From Rhodopseudomonas pentothenatexigens (lineage in GTDB: Bacteria; Pseudomonadota; Alphaproteobacteria; Rhizobiales; Xanthobacteraceae): a stretch of DNA of 64,000 nucleotides. Position 1 is the first letter of the stretch; each line of letters opens with the position of its first letter. The position numbers and the translations under genes were made by a program. This document shows positions 54,201-63,754 of this stretch, one piece after another. The notes under the pieces are model-generated. The model did not search any database. It was not told where the DNA came from and saw nothing but the letters and a program-made list of their open reading frames with translations. The stretch is from positions 254,552 through 318,551 of the forward strand of contig NZ_UFQQ01000002.1 in NCBI RefSeq assembly GCF_900218015.1. The letters are read 5' to 3'.

Positions 54201-57200
54201 TCAGAAGGTCGCCCGCGAGTTGCCGGGCGGCGACAGCACCATGGGTGGACGCGGCCGTGACGGCCGCGAATCCCCAGGTGCCGGTTTGATTTCCAAAGGC
54301 GGCGGCAGTGGCGCGAGCTTCTCGCGCGAGGCCGAAGGCGTTGCGAGCGAAGGCGCGGCGGACGGCCGTGGCTGAGCGGGCGGCGGCGAAGCTCGTTGCG
54401 GCTGTGCGCGAGCCTTCGGCGTGGCGCGGCGGGGATCGCCATCGGGTAGCGGCGGTACCAGCGGCGGTGCCGGTGCGCCCGCCGTTCCTGACGAATCGGT
54501 CCCTGACGGCTCGACTCCGGACGATTCGGCCGGCGGCCGCGCCGATTGGGAGCCGGCGGCTGCGGCCGGCGGCCCCTCCCGGTTACCCGCCTGGGGAGGC
54601 GGCAGACTCGACGTCTGCGCCGGGGGCTTTTCGGCATTGGCCGGGTCGGCAATAGCCGGCGGCCTTCCCGCCTGTTCGAGCATCTGCAGCTTGCGGGTTT
54701 CGCGATCGATCCGCCGGACCGACAGCCACGACGACAATCCCGACAGGTCTCGGCTCCACACCAGCCGATCCGGCGGCCCCGCCGCGAAGATCCGGATTTC
54801 CGGCGGCAGCTCCTGTCCGGTGTCGGCCGGCGTCAGCGTCGCGCGCAAATCGGCCTGGCCGGCCGCGATGTCATAGCCGCCGGACACCACGACGCGGGCA
54901 TCCTTGGCGTGCAGCGTGGTCGGTGCCAGCTTCACGCGACCGTCGCTGATGCTGATCGCAAGCTGCGCGCGGTCGAGCTGCAGCCGACCGACGCTCAGCG
55001 CCGGCTCGATCTGCTTCGCCAGGTGGTCGCCGTCGATCGGCTGGCCCTGATCGGCGGCGCGGATCGCCACCGCGAACGCGTTCGGATCGAGCCCGGCAAT
55101 CGAGGCCTGCGACAGCGTGACGGTGCCGCCGCCCGACAATGCGCCGACAAGCGCGGAGGCACTGCGACCGGCGCTCGCCAGCGTGGCCTGCAGCGACAGT
55201 TTCCCGGGCGGCAGCGCCAGGGCGCCATCGCGCAGCGCCGCCGCGTCGCCGTCCTTCACCGCGAGCTGGGCGTCGAGCGCAACGCCGGCGTCGGTCGCCT
55301 TGGCGGTCAGCGTCGCTTTGGCGTCGCCGCCGCCGAGCTTGCCGCTGCCGTCCAGCGTCAGCGATCGTCCATCGCTGCGCACCACGCCGCGCAGCGGCTG
55401 CAGCTCGCTGCCACCCGGCAGTTCCGCCCGCACCGCCTGAAACGCGATGTTGCCGCGCCAGCCGCGCAGCCAGCCCTGCCCGAGCGGCTCGTCGGCGGGG
55501 CGTCCGGCGGCGCCAAGGGCGAGCTGCAGCACCGGTCCCAGCGGCAACGTGTCGATTCCCGCTTCACCGTCGAGTTCGGCTGTCCCGCCACGGGTCAGCG
55601 CCAGCCGGCCGCGCAGCCGCGAACCGGCGACACCGGCGTCGATGTCCTTGAAGGTCCATCGCTGGCCGGCGACCGCAAGCTGGGTCGAGAGCGACAGCGT
55701 TGCATCGGCGTTGGCCGGCAAGTCGAACAATGGCGACAGATCGAGCTTGCGCGCATTCAGCGACAGCGCCGCCTTCGGCTCGGCCGCGAAAGGCTCGATC
55801 TCGCCGCTCGCCTCGGTGTCGAGCCGTGCCGCCGTCAGCTTGGCTTTGCCGCGCAGCGCGCCGCGCCATCTGCCGGTGCCCGAGGCTTGTAGTGTCGCCG
55901 CGCCATCGCCAGCGGCGACGACGTGATCGAGTCCAAGCACCGCGAGCAGCGCCTCGCCGCGCGGCGCCGACAGTTCGCCGTCGAGCTCGAGCGCGCTGCG
56001 GACCAGCGCTTCGCCGTCGAGTTTGCGAAGAGCGGGGGCGGGCGGGTTCGCTTTGGCGGTCAACCGACCGCTGAGCTGGGGCGCGGTCAGTTCGAGCGTG
56101 CCGGTTGCGGCGAGGTGGTCCGGCGCAGTGCCAGACTTCTCGACCGACAGCGTCAGCTTGGCGCGGGCCTCGCCCGCCTCCGCCGGCAGCGCCTTTAGCC
56201 TGTCCGCGACGGCGGGCGCGAACGGATCGATCGCCGCCGCGATCTGCCCCGTCGACGGTGCCCGCGCCGTGAGGGCGAGCCGCCCCACCGCGTGGTCACG
56301 ATCGAGGGCACCCTCGCCTTCCAGCAGCAGCCCGCCCGCGGTACCGAGCTTCAGGCGGTCGAGCGCGATGCGGTGCGGATCGTAAGCCAGCCGTAGCGCC
56401 GCCGGCTGCCACACCTGTTCGCCGGCACTTAGCTTGCCGAGGTCGAGTGTCAGGTTCGCCCGTTCAGGCCAGCCGCCGGAGCCTCCGAGCGAGCGCGCCC
56501 ATTGCAGCACGGCATCGAGATCGGCGCTGTCGCCTTTCAGCTCGGCGTCGATCTGTGCCCCCTGGTCGTCGCGGCCCGCCCGATAGGCGAAGCGGCCGCG
56601 CAGCCGATCGGCGCCGCTTTCCGCCGTCAGCGGATCCAGCACCACTGCATCGGAGCCGAGGCGGATGCCGCCGGTGATCCGCAGCGCCCTGCTTGCACCG
56701 CCAGGCGCCGGCGTGCGGCCCTGCAGCCAGGCCGCGAGCAGATCCGGATCGGCCGCAGACAAGTCCAGCGAGCCGGTGACGACGGCGTCCGCCCCGCCGC
56801 CGTCGCGCAGCGCCAGCCGGGTGCCGCCGGGCGCGCGCAGCTCCAGCCGTTCGATCTGCCAGACCTGCGCATCGCCGCGTAATTCGGCGGCCAGATCGGT
56901 CACCGTGCGGCTGCCGAGCACGATCTGGTCGGCGTCGAGTGTGATCCGTGCCGGCAACGGCGGAGGCGGCAGCGCGCCCGCCAGATCGCGCAGCCGCGCC
57001 AGCCACGGCAGCGGCGGGGCGGCATCGCCGGGCTTCGCCAGCAGCCGGTCGGCATCGAGCTGCCGCGCCGACAACTTGGCGTCGAGCCGCGGCGCGGCGC
57101 CGAACCGCGCCTCGCCGCTGCCCGCGAGCTTCAGGGCGCGGTCGTCCGCCCCCCAGGAAACCTCAAGCTCGCCGAGCTGAGCGCGGGCCGGATCGGCCTC

Positions 57201-57974
57201 GATCTTGGCGGCGATCCGCCACGGCGTCCGCGGCGTCTCGCCCGCCGCCGCCGCAAGCGTCGCCAGCGACGCGCTGCCGTCGAACCGCGGCCGGCCGTGG
57301 TCGAACCGGAGCAGGCCGTCGAGATCGGCCGCGATGCCGCCGGCAGCCTGATTGACCCCGGCGCGCAGCCGGATCGCATCGCCATCTGCCGCGCGGCCGG
57401 TCGACAGCCGGAACGGATAGCGCTGGCCGCGCAGCAGGAAATTGCCGTCGCCGCGCAGCACCGCAGCCTGCGCCCGCAGCTCGCCAGAGAACGCGATGTC
57501 GCTGAGTTCGAGATTGGAACGGCTGGCGGCGTCGTGCAGCGCGATCCGCCCGGTGAGATTGAGCCGGTCGACGGTGAGCGCCGCGAGGTTCGACAGCCCT
57601 GCCGCCGGCCAGTCGACCCGGCCCTGCGGATCGAGCCCGAGATCGAGCGACAGCCCGTTGATCGACATTTCGTCGGCGCGCAGCTCGCCGCGCATCAGCG
57701 CGCCGAGGCTGAACTCGATGTCGAGCTTGGCGGCCCCCAGCCGGCCGGCGTCATTGGCGCCACCGACGCTGACGTTCTGCAGCCGCAACGACGGGGCCGG
57801 CAGCAGCCGCGCATCGAGCGGCCCGGCGACGCGGACCTGGGCGTCGAGCAGCCGTGTCGCCTCAGCCTCGAAAGGTCCACGAAACTGGTTCCAGTCGATC
57901 AGATACGGCCCGACCAATGCGGCGAGCAGCGCCAGGATCAGCGCAATGGCCAGGCCGAGCAGAGTCGTCTGCAC
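54201..57974 (-). CDS. AsmA-like protein
   Basis: A 1257-residue envelope protein. One N-terminal membrane segment (LGLAIALILALLAALVGPYL, residues 5-24) is followed by DWNQFRGPFEAEATRLLDAQ, the AsmA N-terminal signature. The long beta-rich body of repeated strand motifs (LALTARAPST, LRGRLALTRGG) fits the bridge-like AsmA/TamB fold. AsmA_2-like segments occur near residue 1000 (LSQASIAGLDPNAFAVAIRA). The C-terminal 180 residues are Pro/Ala/Ser-rich and disordered. Family members act in phospholipid transport and outer-membrane protein assembly. It lies alone, convergent with the RHH gene. Confidence 0.85.
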   Translation of the reverse strand: MQTTLLGLAIALILALLAALVGPYLIDWNQFRGPFEAEATRLLDAQVRVAGPLDARLLPAPSLRLQNVSVGGANDAGRLGAAKLDIEFSLGALMRGELRADEMSINGLSLDLGLDPQGRVDWPAAGLSNLAALTVDRLNLTGRIALHDAASRSNLELSDIAFSGELRAQAAVLRGDGNFLLRGQRYPFRLSTGRAADGDAIRLRAGVNQAAGGIAADLDGLLRFDHGRPRFDGSASLATLAAAAGETPRTPWRIAAKIEADPARAQLGELEVSWGADDRALKLAGSGEARFGAAPRLDAKLSARQLDADRLLAKPGDAAPPLPWLARLRDLAGALPPPPLPARITLDADQIVLGSRTVTDLAAELRGDAQVWQIERLELRAPGGTRLALRDGGGADAVVTGSLDLSAADPDLLAAWLQGRTPAPGGASRALRITGGIRLGSDAVVLDPLTAESGADRLRGRFAYRAGRDDQGAQIDAELKGDSADLDAVLQWARSLGGSGGWPERANLTLDLGKLSAGEQVWQPAALRLAYDPHRIALDRLKLGTAGGLLLEGEGALDRDHAVGRLALTARAPSTGQIAAAIDPFAPAVADRLKALPAEAGEARAKLTLSVEKSGTAPDHLAATGTLELTAPQLSGRLTAKANPPAPALRKLDGEALVRSALELDGELSAPRGEALLAVLGLDHVVAAGDGAATLQASGTGRWRGALRGKAKLTAARLDTEASGEIEPFAAEPKAALSLNARKLDLSPLFDLPANADATLSLSTQLAVAGQRWTFKDIDAGVAGSRLRGRLALTRGGTAELDGEAGIDTLPLGPVLQLALGAAGRPADEPLGQGWLRGWRGNIAFQAVRAELPGGSELQPLRGVVRSDGRSLTLDGSGKLGGGDAKATLTAKATDAGVALDAQLAVKDGDAAALRDGALALPPGKLSLQATLASAGRSASALVGALSGGGTVTLSQASIAGLDPNAFAVAIRAADQGQPIDGDHLAKQIEPALSVGRLQLDRAQLAISISDGRVKLAPTTLHAKDARVVVSGGYDIAAGQADLRATLTPADTGQELPPEIRIFAAGPPDRLVWSRDLSGLSSWLSVRRIDRETRKLQMLEQAGRPPAIADPANAEKPPAQTSSLPPPQAGNREGPPAAAAGSQSARPPAESSGVEPSGTDSSGTAGAPAPPLVPPLPDGDPRRATPKARAQPQRASPPPAQPRPSAAPSLATPSASREKLAPLPPPLEIKPAPGDSRPSRPRPPMVLSPPGNSRATF

Positions 57975-58109
57975 GCGGTTTCCCCTCGGGGGCGTTGCGA
58001 CGCCCCTCGCCGGCGTCGTTCCCTTGTGTTTTCAACGCCTAGCGCCAGACTGTGGCGAACTCACAGCGACTTCAAGCGGCAGATTCACGCCGCCGAAATA
58101 TCCTGTGGT

Positions 58110-59537
58110 TCAAATCCCTTGCGGCAAAATCTTGCCGGGATTGAAGATGTTCTGCGGATCAAGTGCCTGCTTGATCGCGGCCATCGCCTGCAGCGCTTCG
58201 AGCCCGAGCTCGGCCTGCAGATACTTTTGCTTGCCCTGGCCGATGCCGTGCTCGCCGGTGCAGGTGCCGTCCATCGACTGCGCCCGCTCGACCAGCCGGT
58301 GCATGAACTCGTCGGCCCGCGCCAACTCCTCGGCGTCGTTGACGTCGCACAGCAGCGAGCAGTGGAAGTTGCCGTCGCCGACATGACCGACGATCGGCGC
58401 CAGCAGCCCGAGCCGGATGAGGTCGGCCTCGGTCTCGCCGACGCAATCGGCCAACCGCGAGATCGGCACGCAGACGTCGGTGGCGACGACGCCGACGCCG
58501 TCGCCCTGGCGCAGCGCCCGCACCGACCAATAGGCGTCGTGCCGGGCCTGCCACAGCCTGTTGCGGTCCTCCGGGCGGGTGGTCCAGGTGAAGTCGCCGC
58601 CGCCGCAATCCTTGGCGATGGCGCCGAAATTCTTCGACTGCTCGGCGACCTCGACCTCGCTGCCGTGGAATTCGAGCAGCAGCAGCGGCGTCTCCGGCAG
58701 CGTCAGCTTGGAATAGGCATTGACCGCCTTGACCTGGGATTGGCTCATCAGCTCGATCCGGGCCAGCGGAATGCCGGTCTGGATCGCCAGGATCACCGCC
58801 TGACAGGCATCGCTGACCGAGGGGAACGAGCACGCCGCCGCCGCGATCGTCTCCGGAATGCCGCGCAGCCTGATGGTCAGCTCGGAAATGATGCCGAGCG
58901 TGCCTTCCGAGCCGACGAACAGGTGGGTCAGGTCGTAGCCAGCCGCGGATTTCTTGGCGCGGGTGCCGGTGGTGATGATCTCACCGTCGCCGCGCACCAC
59001 CTTCAGCGCCAGGATGTTGTCGCGCATCGTGCCATAGCGCACCGCGTTGGTGCCGGACGCGCGGGTCGCCGCCATGCCGCCGATCGAGGCGTCGGCGCCG
59101 GGATCGATCGGAAAGAACAGCCCCTGGTCGCGCAGGTTCTCGTTCAGCGCCTTGCGGGTGACGCCGGGCTGAATCACGCAGTCGAGGTCCTCGGCATGGA
59201 CGGCCAGGATCTTGTTCATGTCGCGCAGATCGATGCAGACGCCGCCGGCCGGGGCGTTGACGTGGCCCTCGAGCGAGGTGCCGGTGCCGAACGCGATCAC
59301 CGGCACCTTGTGCTGGGCGCAGATCCGCACCGTATCCTGAATGTCCGCCGTCTCCTGCGCCATCACCACCGCATCCGGCGGCTGGTTCGGCAGCCAGGTC
59401 GTGGTGTGACCGTGCTGCTCGCGCACCGCGAGCGAGGTGACGAGGCGGTTGCCGAACCGCGCCGCGAGCGCTTCAATGGCGCTCGCCACGGCCTGCGGCT
59501 CGGCGCGCTTCGGCGTGTTGGTGATGGTCAGGCCCAC
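58110..59537 (-). CDS. FAD-linked oxidase (D-lactate dehydrogenase/GlcD type)
   Basis: A 475-residue flavoprotein. I chose a GTG start at 59537 (VGLTITN), because AAGGAG is 8 bases upstream; the longer frame has no such site. The FAD_binding_4 domain shows VPVIAFGTGTSLEGHVNAP and FFPIDPGADASIGGMAATRA, then GLKVVRGDG-like ALKVVRGDGEIITTG and GSEGTLGIISELTIRL. The C-terminal cap contains GHVGDGNFHC (metal and substrate site) and ends PQNIFNPGKILPQG. This layout is that of D-lactate dehydrogenase (cytochrome). The related 2-hydroxy acids glycolate and D-2-hydroxyglutarate are also possible. It is divergent from the thioesterase gene. Confidence 0.9.
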   Translation of the reverse strand: MGLTITNTPKRAEPQAVASAIEALAARFGNRLVTSLAVREQHGHTTTWLPNQPPDAVVMAQETADIQDTVRICAQHKVPVIAFGTGTSLEGHVNAPAGGVCIDLRDMNKILAVHAEDLDCVIQPGVTRKALNENLRDQGLFFPIDPGADASIGGMAATRASGTNAVRYGTMRDNILALKVVRGDGEIITTGTRAKKSAAGYDLTHLFVGSEGTLGIISELTIRLRGIPETIAAAACSFPSVSDACQAVILAIQTGIPLARIELMSQSQVKAVNAYSKLTLPETPLLLLEFHGSEVEVAEQSKNFGAIAKDCGGGDFTWTTRPEDRNRLWQARHDAYWSVRALRQGDGVGVVATDVCVPISRLADCVGETEADLIRLGLLAPIVGHVGDGNFHCSLLCDVNDAEELARADEFMHRLVERAQSMDGTCTGEHGIGQGKQKYLQAELGLEALQAMAAIKQALDPQNIFNPGKILPQGI

Positions 59538-59604
59538 GACAAAAACTCCTTCGGAAACGGGGCGACCGTGGCAAAGGATACCGGAGGGGTCAAGGGAGGT
59601 AGGA

Positions 59605-60132
59605 TTGACTTTGGAAGTAGATCGCAGCGTCGAAACCGGCACTGGGGCCGCGCCGTTCCTGTCGTCGGTGATGCAGATCGAGCCGGGATGGATCGACTAT
59701 AACGGCCATCTCAACATGGCCTATTACAACGTGCTGTTCGACCGCGCGATCGATCAGATCTGGAGCGAACTCGGGATCGGCGTCGATTACCTGAACAGCC
59801 GCGGCGGCTCGACCTTCACGGCCGAAGCCCACGTCCGTTACTTGCGCGAGATCCATCTCGGCGACCCGGTGCAGGTCGCGGTTTACATCGTCGCGGCGGA
59901 CGAGAAGCGGATCCACACCTTCGAAGAACTGCGCCACGCCGAGGAAGGCTGGCTGTCGGCGACATCGGAGAACATGTCGATGCATGTCGACATGGCGAGC
60001 CGCAAAGTTGCGCCGTTTCCGGACGACATCCGCGCCAATATCGCGCGGATGGCAGAAGCTCATCGCACCCTTCCGCAACCCGAGGGCATCGGACGACGTA
60101 TCGCGATGCCCTCGAAGCGTCCGGCGGGCTAG
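59605..60132 (+). CDS. Thioesterase (4HBT hot-dog family)
   Basis: A 175-residue hot-dog thioesterase. The start is a TTG at 59605, preceded by GGGAGG five bases upstream; no ATG gives a sensible start (a second TTG is at 59611). The active-site region is [20 protein letters not shown], the 4HBT signature, with Asp acting on the acyl-CoA thioester. [19 protein letters not shown] and [15 protein letters not shown] form the central strands. It hydrolyses short or medium acyl-CoA. Its stop shares the CTAG at 60129-60132 with the convergent DUF1328 gene. Confidence 0.82.
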   Translation: MTLEVDRSVETGTGAAPFLSSVMQIEPGWIDYNGHLNMAYYNVLFDRAIDQIWSELGIGVDYLNSRGGSTFTAEAHVRYLREIHLGDPVQVAVYIVAADEKRIHTFEELRHAEEGWLSATSENMSMHVDMASRKVAPFPDDIRANIARMAEAHRTLPQPEGIGRRIAMPSKRPAG

Positions 60133-60302
60133 ACCCGAGAACGGCCGCGGAAGATGCTGATCACCGCGGAGACCAGGAACAGGATGATCGCGATGAAGAA
60201 GATGATCTTGGCGATTTCGATCGACGCACCGGCGATGCCGCCGAAGCCGAGCAGGCCCGCGATCAGCGCAACCACGAGAAACGTCACAACCCAACCCAAC
60301 AT
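60129..60302 (-). CDS. DUF1328 family small membrane protein
   Basis: A 57-residue protein with two membrane segments ([20 protein letters not shown] and [20 protein letters not shown]) joined by [10 protein letters not shown], and a basic end FRGRSRV. This is the DUF1328/YtjA pattern. GGAGG lies 9 bases before the ATG at 60302. Such genes are often part of general stress regulons in alphaproteobacteria (family knowledge). The gene is single, with a 314 base gap upstream. Confidence 0.9.
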   Translation of the reverse strand: MLGWVVTFLVVALIAGLLGFGGIAGASIEIAKIIFFIAIILFLVSAVISIFRGRSRV

Positions 60303-60616
60303 GTGATGACCTCCGTTTCGCTTCAGGCACCCGCAGGCGGTTGCCCTTTTCGGTGAAGGCGCCGCCGGTTTCGGCCGCGCCGCTTGCCGAAACAATCCCA
60401 CCTGGGAACGAAAGTTCCGGCCGGTTTCGTTCGGCCGAGCGGCCATTTTTGCGCGAAAAACAGGAACGAAATCGCCTTCAGCGGCGCTGCGGCTGGGCGA
60501 GTTGCGCAACTCGGCCTGTCGATCGCGGCGGAGCGCGCCTATATCGCCGGGTAATCCTGCTATGAAAGCTCTTCATCGAGCCCCGCAGCACGGCTGCGGG
60601 TGATAAAACGATTCGC
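60303..60616. other. Intergenic region between divergent DUF1328 and helicase genes
   Basis: 314 bases without a gene. It holds promoters for two divergent genes. GGAAC (60405-60409) followed 18 bases later by CGTT (60428-60431) resembles an EcfG general-stress promoter on the plus strand, but the spacing is long. No family A-E palindrome is present. Confidence 0.4.
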
Positions 60617-63196
60617 ATGACCGATCCGATTCAGCGCCCGTCCCTCGACGTCTCCAGCTATCAGCCCGCCGCCGGCGGCATCGCTGCGCGCGCCCGCGCC
60701 GCGGCCGGCCCGGCCTATCTGTCCGGCCTCAATCCGGAGCAGCGCGACGCGGTCGAGACGCTGGATGGTCCGGTGCTGGTGCTGGCCGGCGCCGGCACCG
60801 GCAAGACCCGCGTCCTGACCACGCGGATCGCCCACATCCTCTCCACCGGCCGCGCCCGCCCCGCCGAGATCCTGTCGGTGACCTTCACCAACAAGGCCGC
60901 GCGCGAGATGAAGCTGCGGCTCGGCCAGATGCTCGGCCAGGCGGTGGAGGGAATGCCGTGGCTCGGCACCTTCCATTCGATCGGCGGCCGCATCCTGCGC
61001 TATCATGCCGAACTGGTGCAGCTCACCTCGAACTTCACCGTGCTCGACACCGATGACCAGATCCGGTTGCTCAAGCAACTGCTCGCCGCCGACAACATCG
61101 ACGACAAGCGCTGGCCGGCGCGGATGCTCGCGGGCCTGATCGACGGTTGGAAGAACCGCGGCCTGACGCCGTCGCAGGTCCCGGCCGGCGAAGCCGCGAT
61201 GTTCGGCAACGGCCGCGGCGGCAAGCTCTACGCGCAGTATCAGGAGCGGCTGAAGATCCTGAATGCCGCCGACTTCGGCGATCTCTTGCTGGAAAACATC
61301 CGCCTATTCCGCGAACATCCCGACGTGCTGCGGCAGTATCAGAACCGCTTCAAGTTCATTCTGGTCGACGAGTATCAGGACACGAACGTCGCGCAATATC
61401 TGTGGCTGCGGCTGCTGTCGCAGACGCCTTCGTCCCCCTCCCCCATCCTTCGAGACGCCGCGCTACGCGCGGCTCCTCAGGATGAGGGCGCCGACGATGA
61501 GGGCTCCGCAAGCACTGACCCCGTCCCTCACCCTGAGGAGCGCGGGCAAAGCCCGCGCGTCTCGAAGGGCGAGGCCGGGACACCGACTCCGAGCGGCCCT
61601 CCGAAAAACATCTGCTGCGTCGGCGACGACGATCAGTCGATCTATGGCTGGCGCGGTGCGGAAGTGGACAACATCCTGCGCTTCGACCACGACTTCCCCG
61701 GCGCCAAGGTGATCCGGCTGGAGCGCAATTATCGCTCGACCGGCCACATCCTCGCCGCCGCCTCGCATCTGATCGCGCACAATGAAGGCCGGCTCGGCAA
61801 GACGCTGCGCACCGAGGACGTCGACGGCGAAATGGTCACCGTCACCGGCGCCTGGGACTCCGAAGAGGAAGCCCGCGCCATCGGCGAGGAGATCGAGCAG
61901 CTGCAGCGCCAGGGCCACGCGCTCAACGAGATCGCCATCCTGGTTCGCGCCTCGTTTCAGATGCGCGAGTTCGAAGACCGCTTCGTCACCCTCGGCCTGC
62001 CCTACCGGGTGATCGGCGGCCCGCGGTTCTACGAACGCGCCGAAATCCGCGACGCGCTGGCGTATTTGCGGGTGATCAACTCGCCGGCCGACGATCTCGC
62101 CTTCGAGCGCATCGTCAACGTGCCGAAGCGCGGCCTCGGCGACGCCACCGTGCAGATGCTGCACGATCATGCCAGGAAGCGCCGCATGCCGCTGTTCGAG
62201 GCAGCGCGGATGGTGATCGACACCGACGAGCTGAAGCCGAAAGCGCGCAGCAGCCTGCGCGGCCTGATCGAGAATTTCGAACGCTGGCAGGTGCAGCGCG
62301 ACGCGCTAGCGCATACCGAACTGGCCGAGATCGTGCTCGACGAGAGCGGCTACACCGAGATGTGGCAGAAGGATCGCTCCGCCGACGCCGCCGGCCGGCT
62401 GGAGAACCTGAAAGAACTCGTCCGCTCGATGGAGGAGTTCGAGAACCTGCAAGGCTTCCTCGAACACATCTCGCTGGTGATGGACCGCGACGGCGGCGCC
62501 GATGAGGACGCCGTCAGCGTGATGACGCTGCACTCCGCCAAGGGCCTGGAATTCGAAACCGTGTTCCTGCCCGGCTGGGAGGAAGGGCTGTTTCCGCATC
62601 AGCGCGCGCTCGACGAACAGGGCCGCGCCGGCCTGGAAGAAGAGCGCCGCCTCGCCCACGTCGGCATCACCCGCGCGAGGAAGCGCGCGAAGTTGTACTT
62701 CGCCACCAACCGCCGCATCCACGGCACGTGGAACACGACGATCCCGTCGCGCTTCCTCGACGAACTGCCGGCCGCCAATGTCGAGATCACCGAGTCCAAA
62801 GGCGGCTCCGGCTGGGGCGGCATGAGCGGCTACGGCCCGTCGCGGTTCGACAACGTCGAGTCGTTCGGCTCGAGCTATTCGACTCCCGGCTGGCAGCGCG
62901 CCCAGGCGCAGCGCGGTCGCAGCGGTGGCGGAAGCAACGGCGGCCGCAGCGGCGGCTTCGGCGAAAGCGGCGCGTCCTACTCGTCCGGCAGCGCCCGCCG
63001 CGCCCCGTTCACCATCGAGGGCGAACTGGTCGCGAAATCCACCGGCACCGACTCCGCGTTCAGCCTCGACGACCGCGTCTTCCATCAGAAATTCGGCTAC
63101 GGCCACGTCACCAAGATCGACGGCAACAAACTCACCATCGCGTTCGACAAGGCCGGCGAGAAGAAGGTGGTCGATAGTTTCGTGGAGCGGGTGTAA
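60617..63196 (+). CDS. uvrD: UvrD/PcrA-type ATP-dependent DNA helicase with an in-frame palindromic-element insertion
   Basis: An 859-residue SF1A helicase that unwinds DNA in repair and replication restart. Motif I is GAGTGKTRVLT, motif II LVDEYQDTN, motif III CCVGDDDQSIYGWRGA, motif IV VIRLERNYRS, motif V TLHSAKGLEFE and motif VI LAHVGITRARK. The C-terminal 150 residues are Gly/Ser-rich and end in a Tudor-like tail (VFHQKFGYGHVTKI). Between motifs II and III, residues about 270-329 are extra and low-complexity; this stretch is a translated family A palindromic element (61443-61574). The reading frame is intact, so the protein is probably still made. The last 35 codons run into the hicAB region. 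Confidence 0.93.
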   Translation: MTDPIQRPSLDVSSYQPAAGGIAARARAAAGPAYLSGLNPEQRDAVETLDGPVLVLAGAGTGKTRVLTTRIAHILSTGRARPAEILSVTFTNKAAREMKLRLGQMLGQAVEGMPWLGTFHSIGGRILRYHAELVQLTSNFTVLDTDDQIRLLKQLLAADNIDDKRWPARMLAGLIDGWKNRGLTPSQVPAGEAAMFGNGRGGKLYAQYQERLKILNAADFGDLLLENIRLFREHPDVLRQYQNRFKFILVDEYQDTNVAQYLWLRLLSQTPSSPSPILRDAALRAAPQDEGADDEGSASTDPVPHPEERGQSPRVSKGEAGTPTPSGPPKNICCVGDDDQSIYGWRGAEVDNILRFDHDFPGAKVIRLERNYRSTGHILAAASHLIAHNEGRLGKTLRTEDVDGEMVTVTGAWDSEEEARAIGEEIEQLQRQGHALNEIAILVRASFQMREFEDRFVTLGLPYRVIGGPRFYERAEIRDALAYLRVINSPADDLAFERIVNVPKRGLGDATVQMLHDHARKRRMPLFEAARMVIDTDELKPKARSSLRGLIENFERWQVQRDALAHTELAEIVLDESGYTEMWQKDRSADAAGRLENLKELVRSMEEFENLQGFLEHISLVMDRDGGADEDAVSVMTLHSAKGLEFETVFLPGWEEGLFPHQRALDEQGRAGLEEERRLAHVGITRARKRAKLYFATNRRIHGTWNTTIPSRFLDELPAANVEITESKGGSGWGGMSGYGPSRFDNVESFGSSYSTPGWQRAQAQRGRSGGGSNGGRSGGFGESGASYSSGSARRAPFTIEGELVAKSTGTDSAFSLDDRVFHQKFGYGHVTKIDGNKLTIAFDKAGEKKVVDSFVERV
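61443..61574. repeat. Palindromic element, family A, inside the helicase coding region
   Basis: The left hairpin CCATCCTTCGAGACGCCGCG...GCTCCTCAGGATGAGGG and the right hairpin CCTCACCCTGAGGAGCGCGG...GCGCGTCTCGAAGGGCGAGG are the two halves of the family A element seen in intergenic gaps. The 132 bases are divisible by three and contain no stop in the helicase frame. The encoded stretch (PILRDAALRAAPQDEGA and RGQSPRVSKGEAG) lies in a loop of the helicase. Confidence 0.9.
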
Positions 63197-63239
63197 CTTT
63201 CTTCGGGCGGCTCATCCGCTCCCGTGGGGCGCGACGAAA

Positions 63240-63434
63240 ATGCTGAGGGACAGCCGTGATATCATCCGGCGACTGGAGCGCGAAGGATATAGGCTGATCA
63301 GCGTCAGCGGATCGCATCATAAATTCCGCGATCCTAGGACGAACCGGACCGTCATTGTGCCGCACCCGAAACGAGATATGGCCAGAGGCACGGTGAAAGC
63401 GATCTACAACCAGGCGGGTTGGGCGAAAGACTAG
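63240..63434 (+). CDS. hicA: HicA toxin
   Basis: A 64-residue HicA/YcfA-like mRNA interferase. It has the double-stranded RNA-binding-like pattern: MLRDSRDIIRRLEREGYRL, then SVSGSHHKF with the catalytic His, then TVIVPHPKRDMARGTVKAI and the end AIYNQAGW. It starts at 63240, 44 bases after the helicase stop, with no strong ribosome-binding site. It is followed by hicB after 9 bases. HicA cuts mRNA unless bound by HicB. Confidence 0.9.
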   Translation: MLRDSRDIIRRLEREGYRLISVSGSHHKFRDPRTNRTVIVPHPKRDMARGTVKAIYNQAGWAKD

Positions 63435-63443
63435 GAGGCAGCG

Positions 63444-63737
63444 ATGGTTCACTACATCGCCTTGATCCACAAAGACGACGACAGCAGCTACGGTGTATCG
63501 TTCCCTGACATTCCCGGCGTCATTACGGCGGGGGACACCATCGAGGAAGCGATGCAAGAAGCCGCAGAAGTGCTCGTCTTCGCGGCCGAGGACTGGACTA
63601 ATCCGGACGGTTCGACCGTTTTCAATCCGCCCCGCACGATCGACGAGCTGAAAAAAGACCCGGCCTTTGTCGAGGCCAGCAAGGACGCAATCGTCGCCCT
63701 AGTCGAATACCCCACCCACGCCCACGCGGCGGAGTGA
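63444..63737 (+). CDS. hicB: HicB antitoxin
   Basis: A 97-residue HicB protein. The HicB fold starts MVHYIALIHKDDDSSYGVSF, continues FPDIPGVITAGDTIEEAMQE (the conserved DxPGxxxxGdTxeEA pattern) and ends in a short tail. It neutralises HicA and probably represses the pair. AGGAGG lies just before the ATG at 63444. No C-terminal RHH or HTH domain is seen, so DNA binding may depend on the complex. Confidence 0.92.
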   Translation: MVHYIALIHKDDDSSYGVSFPDIPGVITAGDTIEEAMQEAAEVLVFAAEDWTNPDGSTVFNPPRTIDELKKDPAFVEASKDAIVALVEYPTHAHAAE

Positions 63738-63754
63738 TCGCCGGCTTGTCTCCT

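Noticed and set aside
57297..59702. Long plus-strand open frame opposite the AsmA and FAD-oxidase genes
   Set aside because: It is compositionally an antisense shadow (Arg/Ala/Gly/His-rich) spanning two real minus-strand genes and the gap between them.
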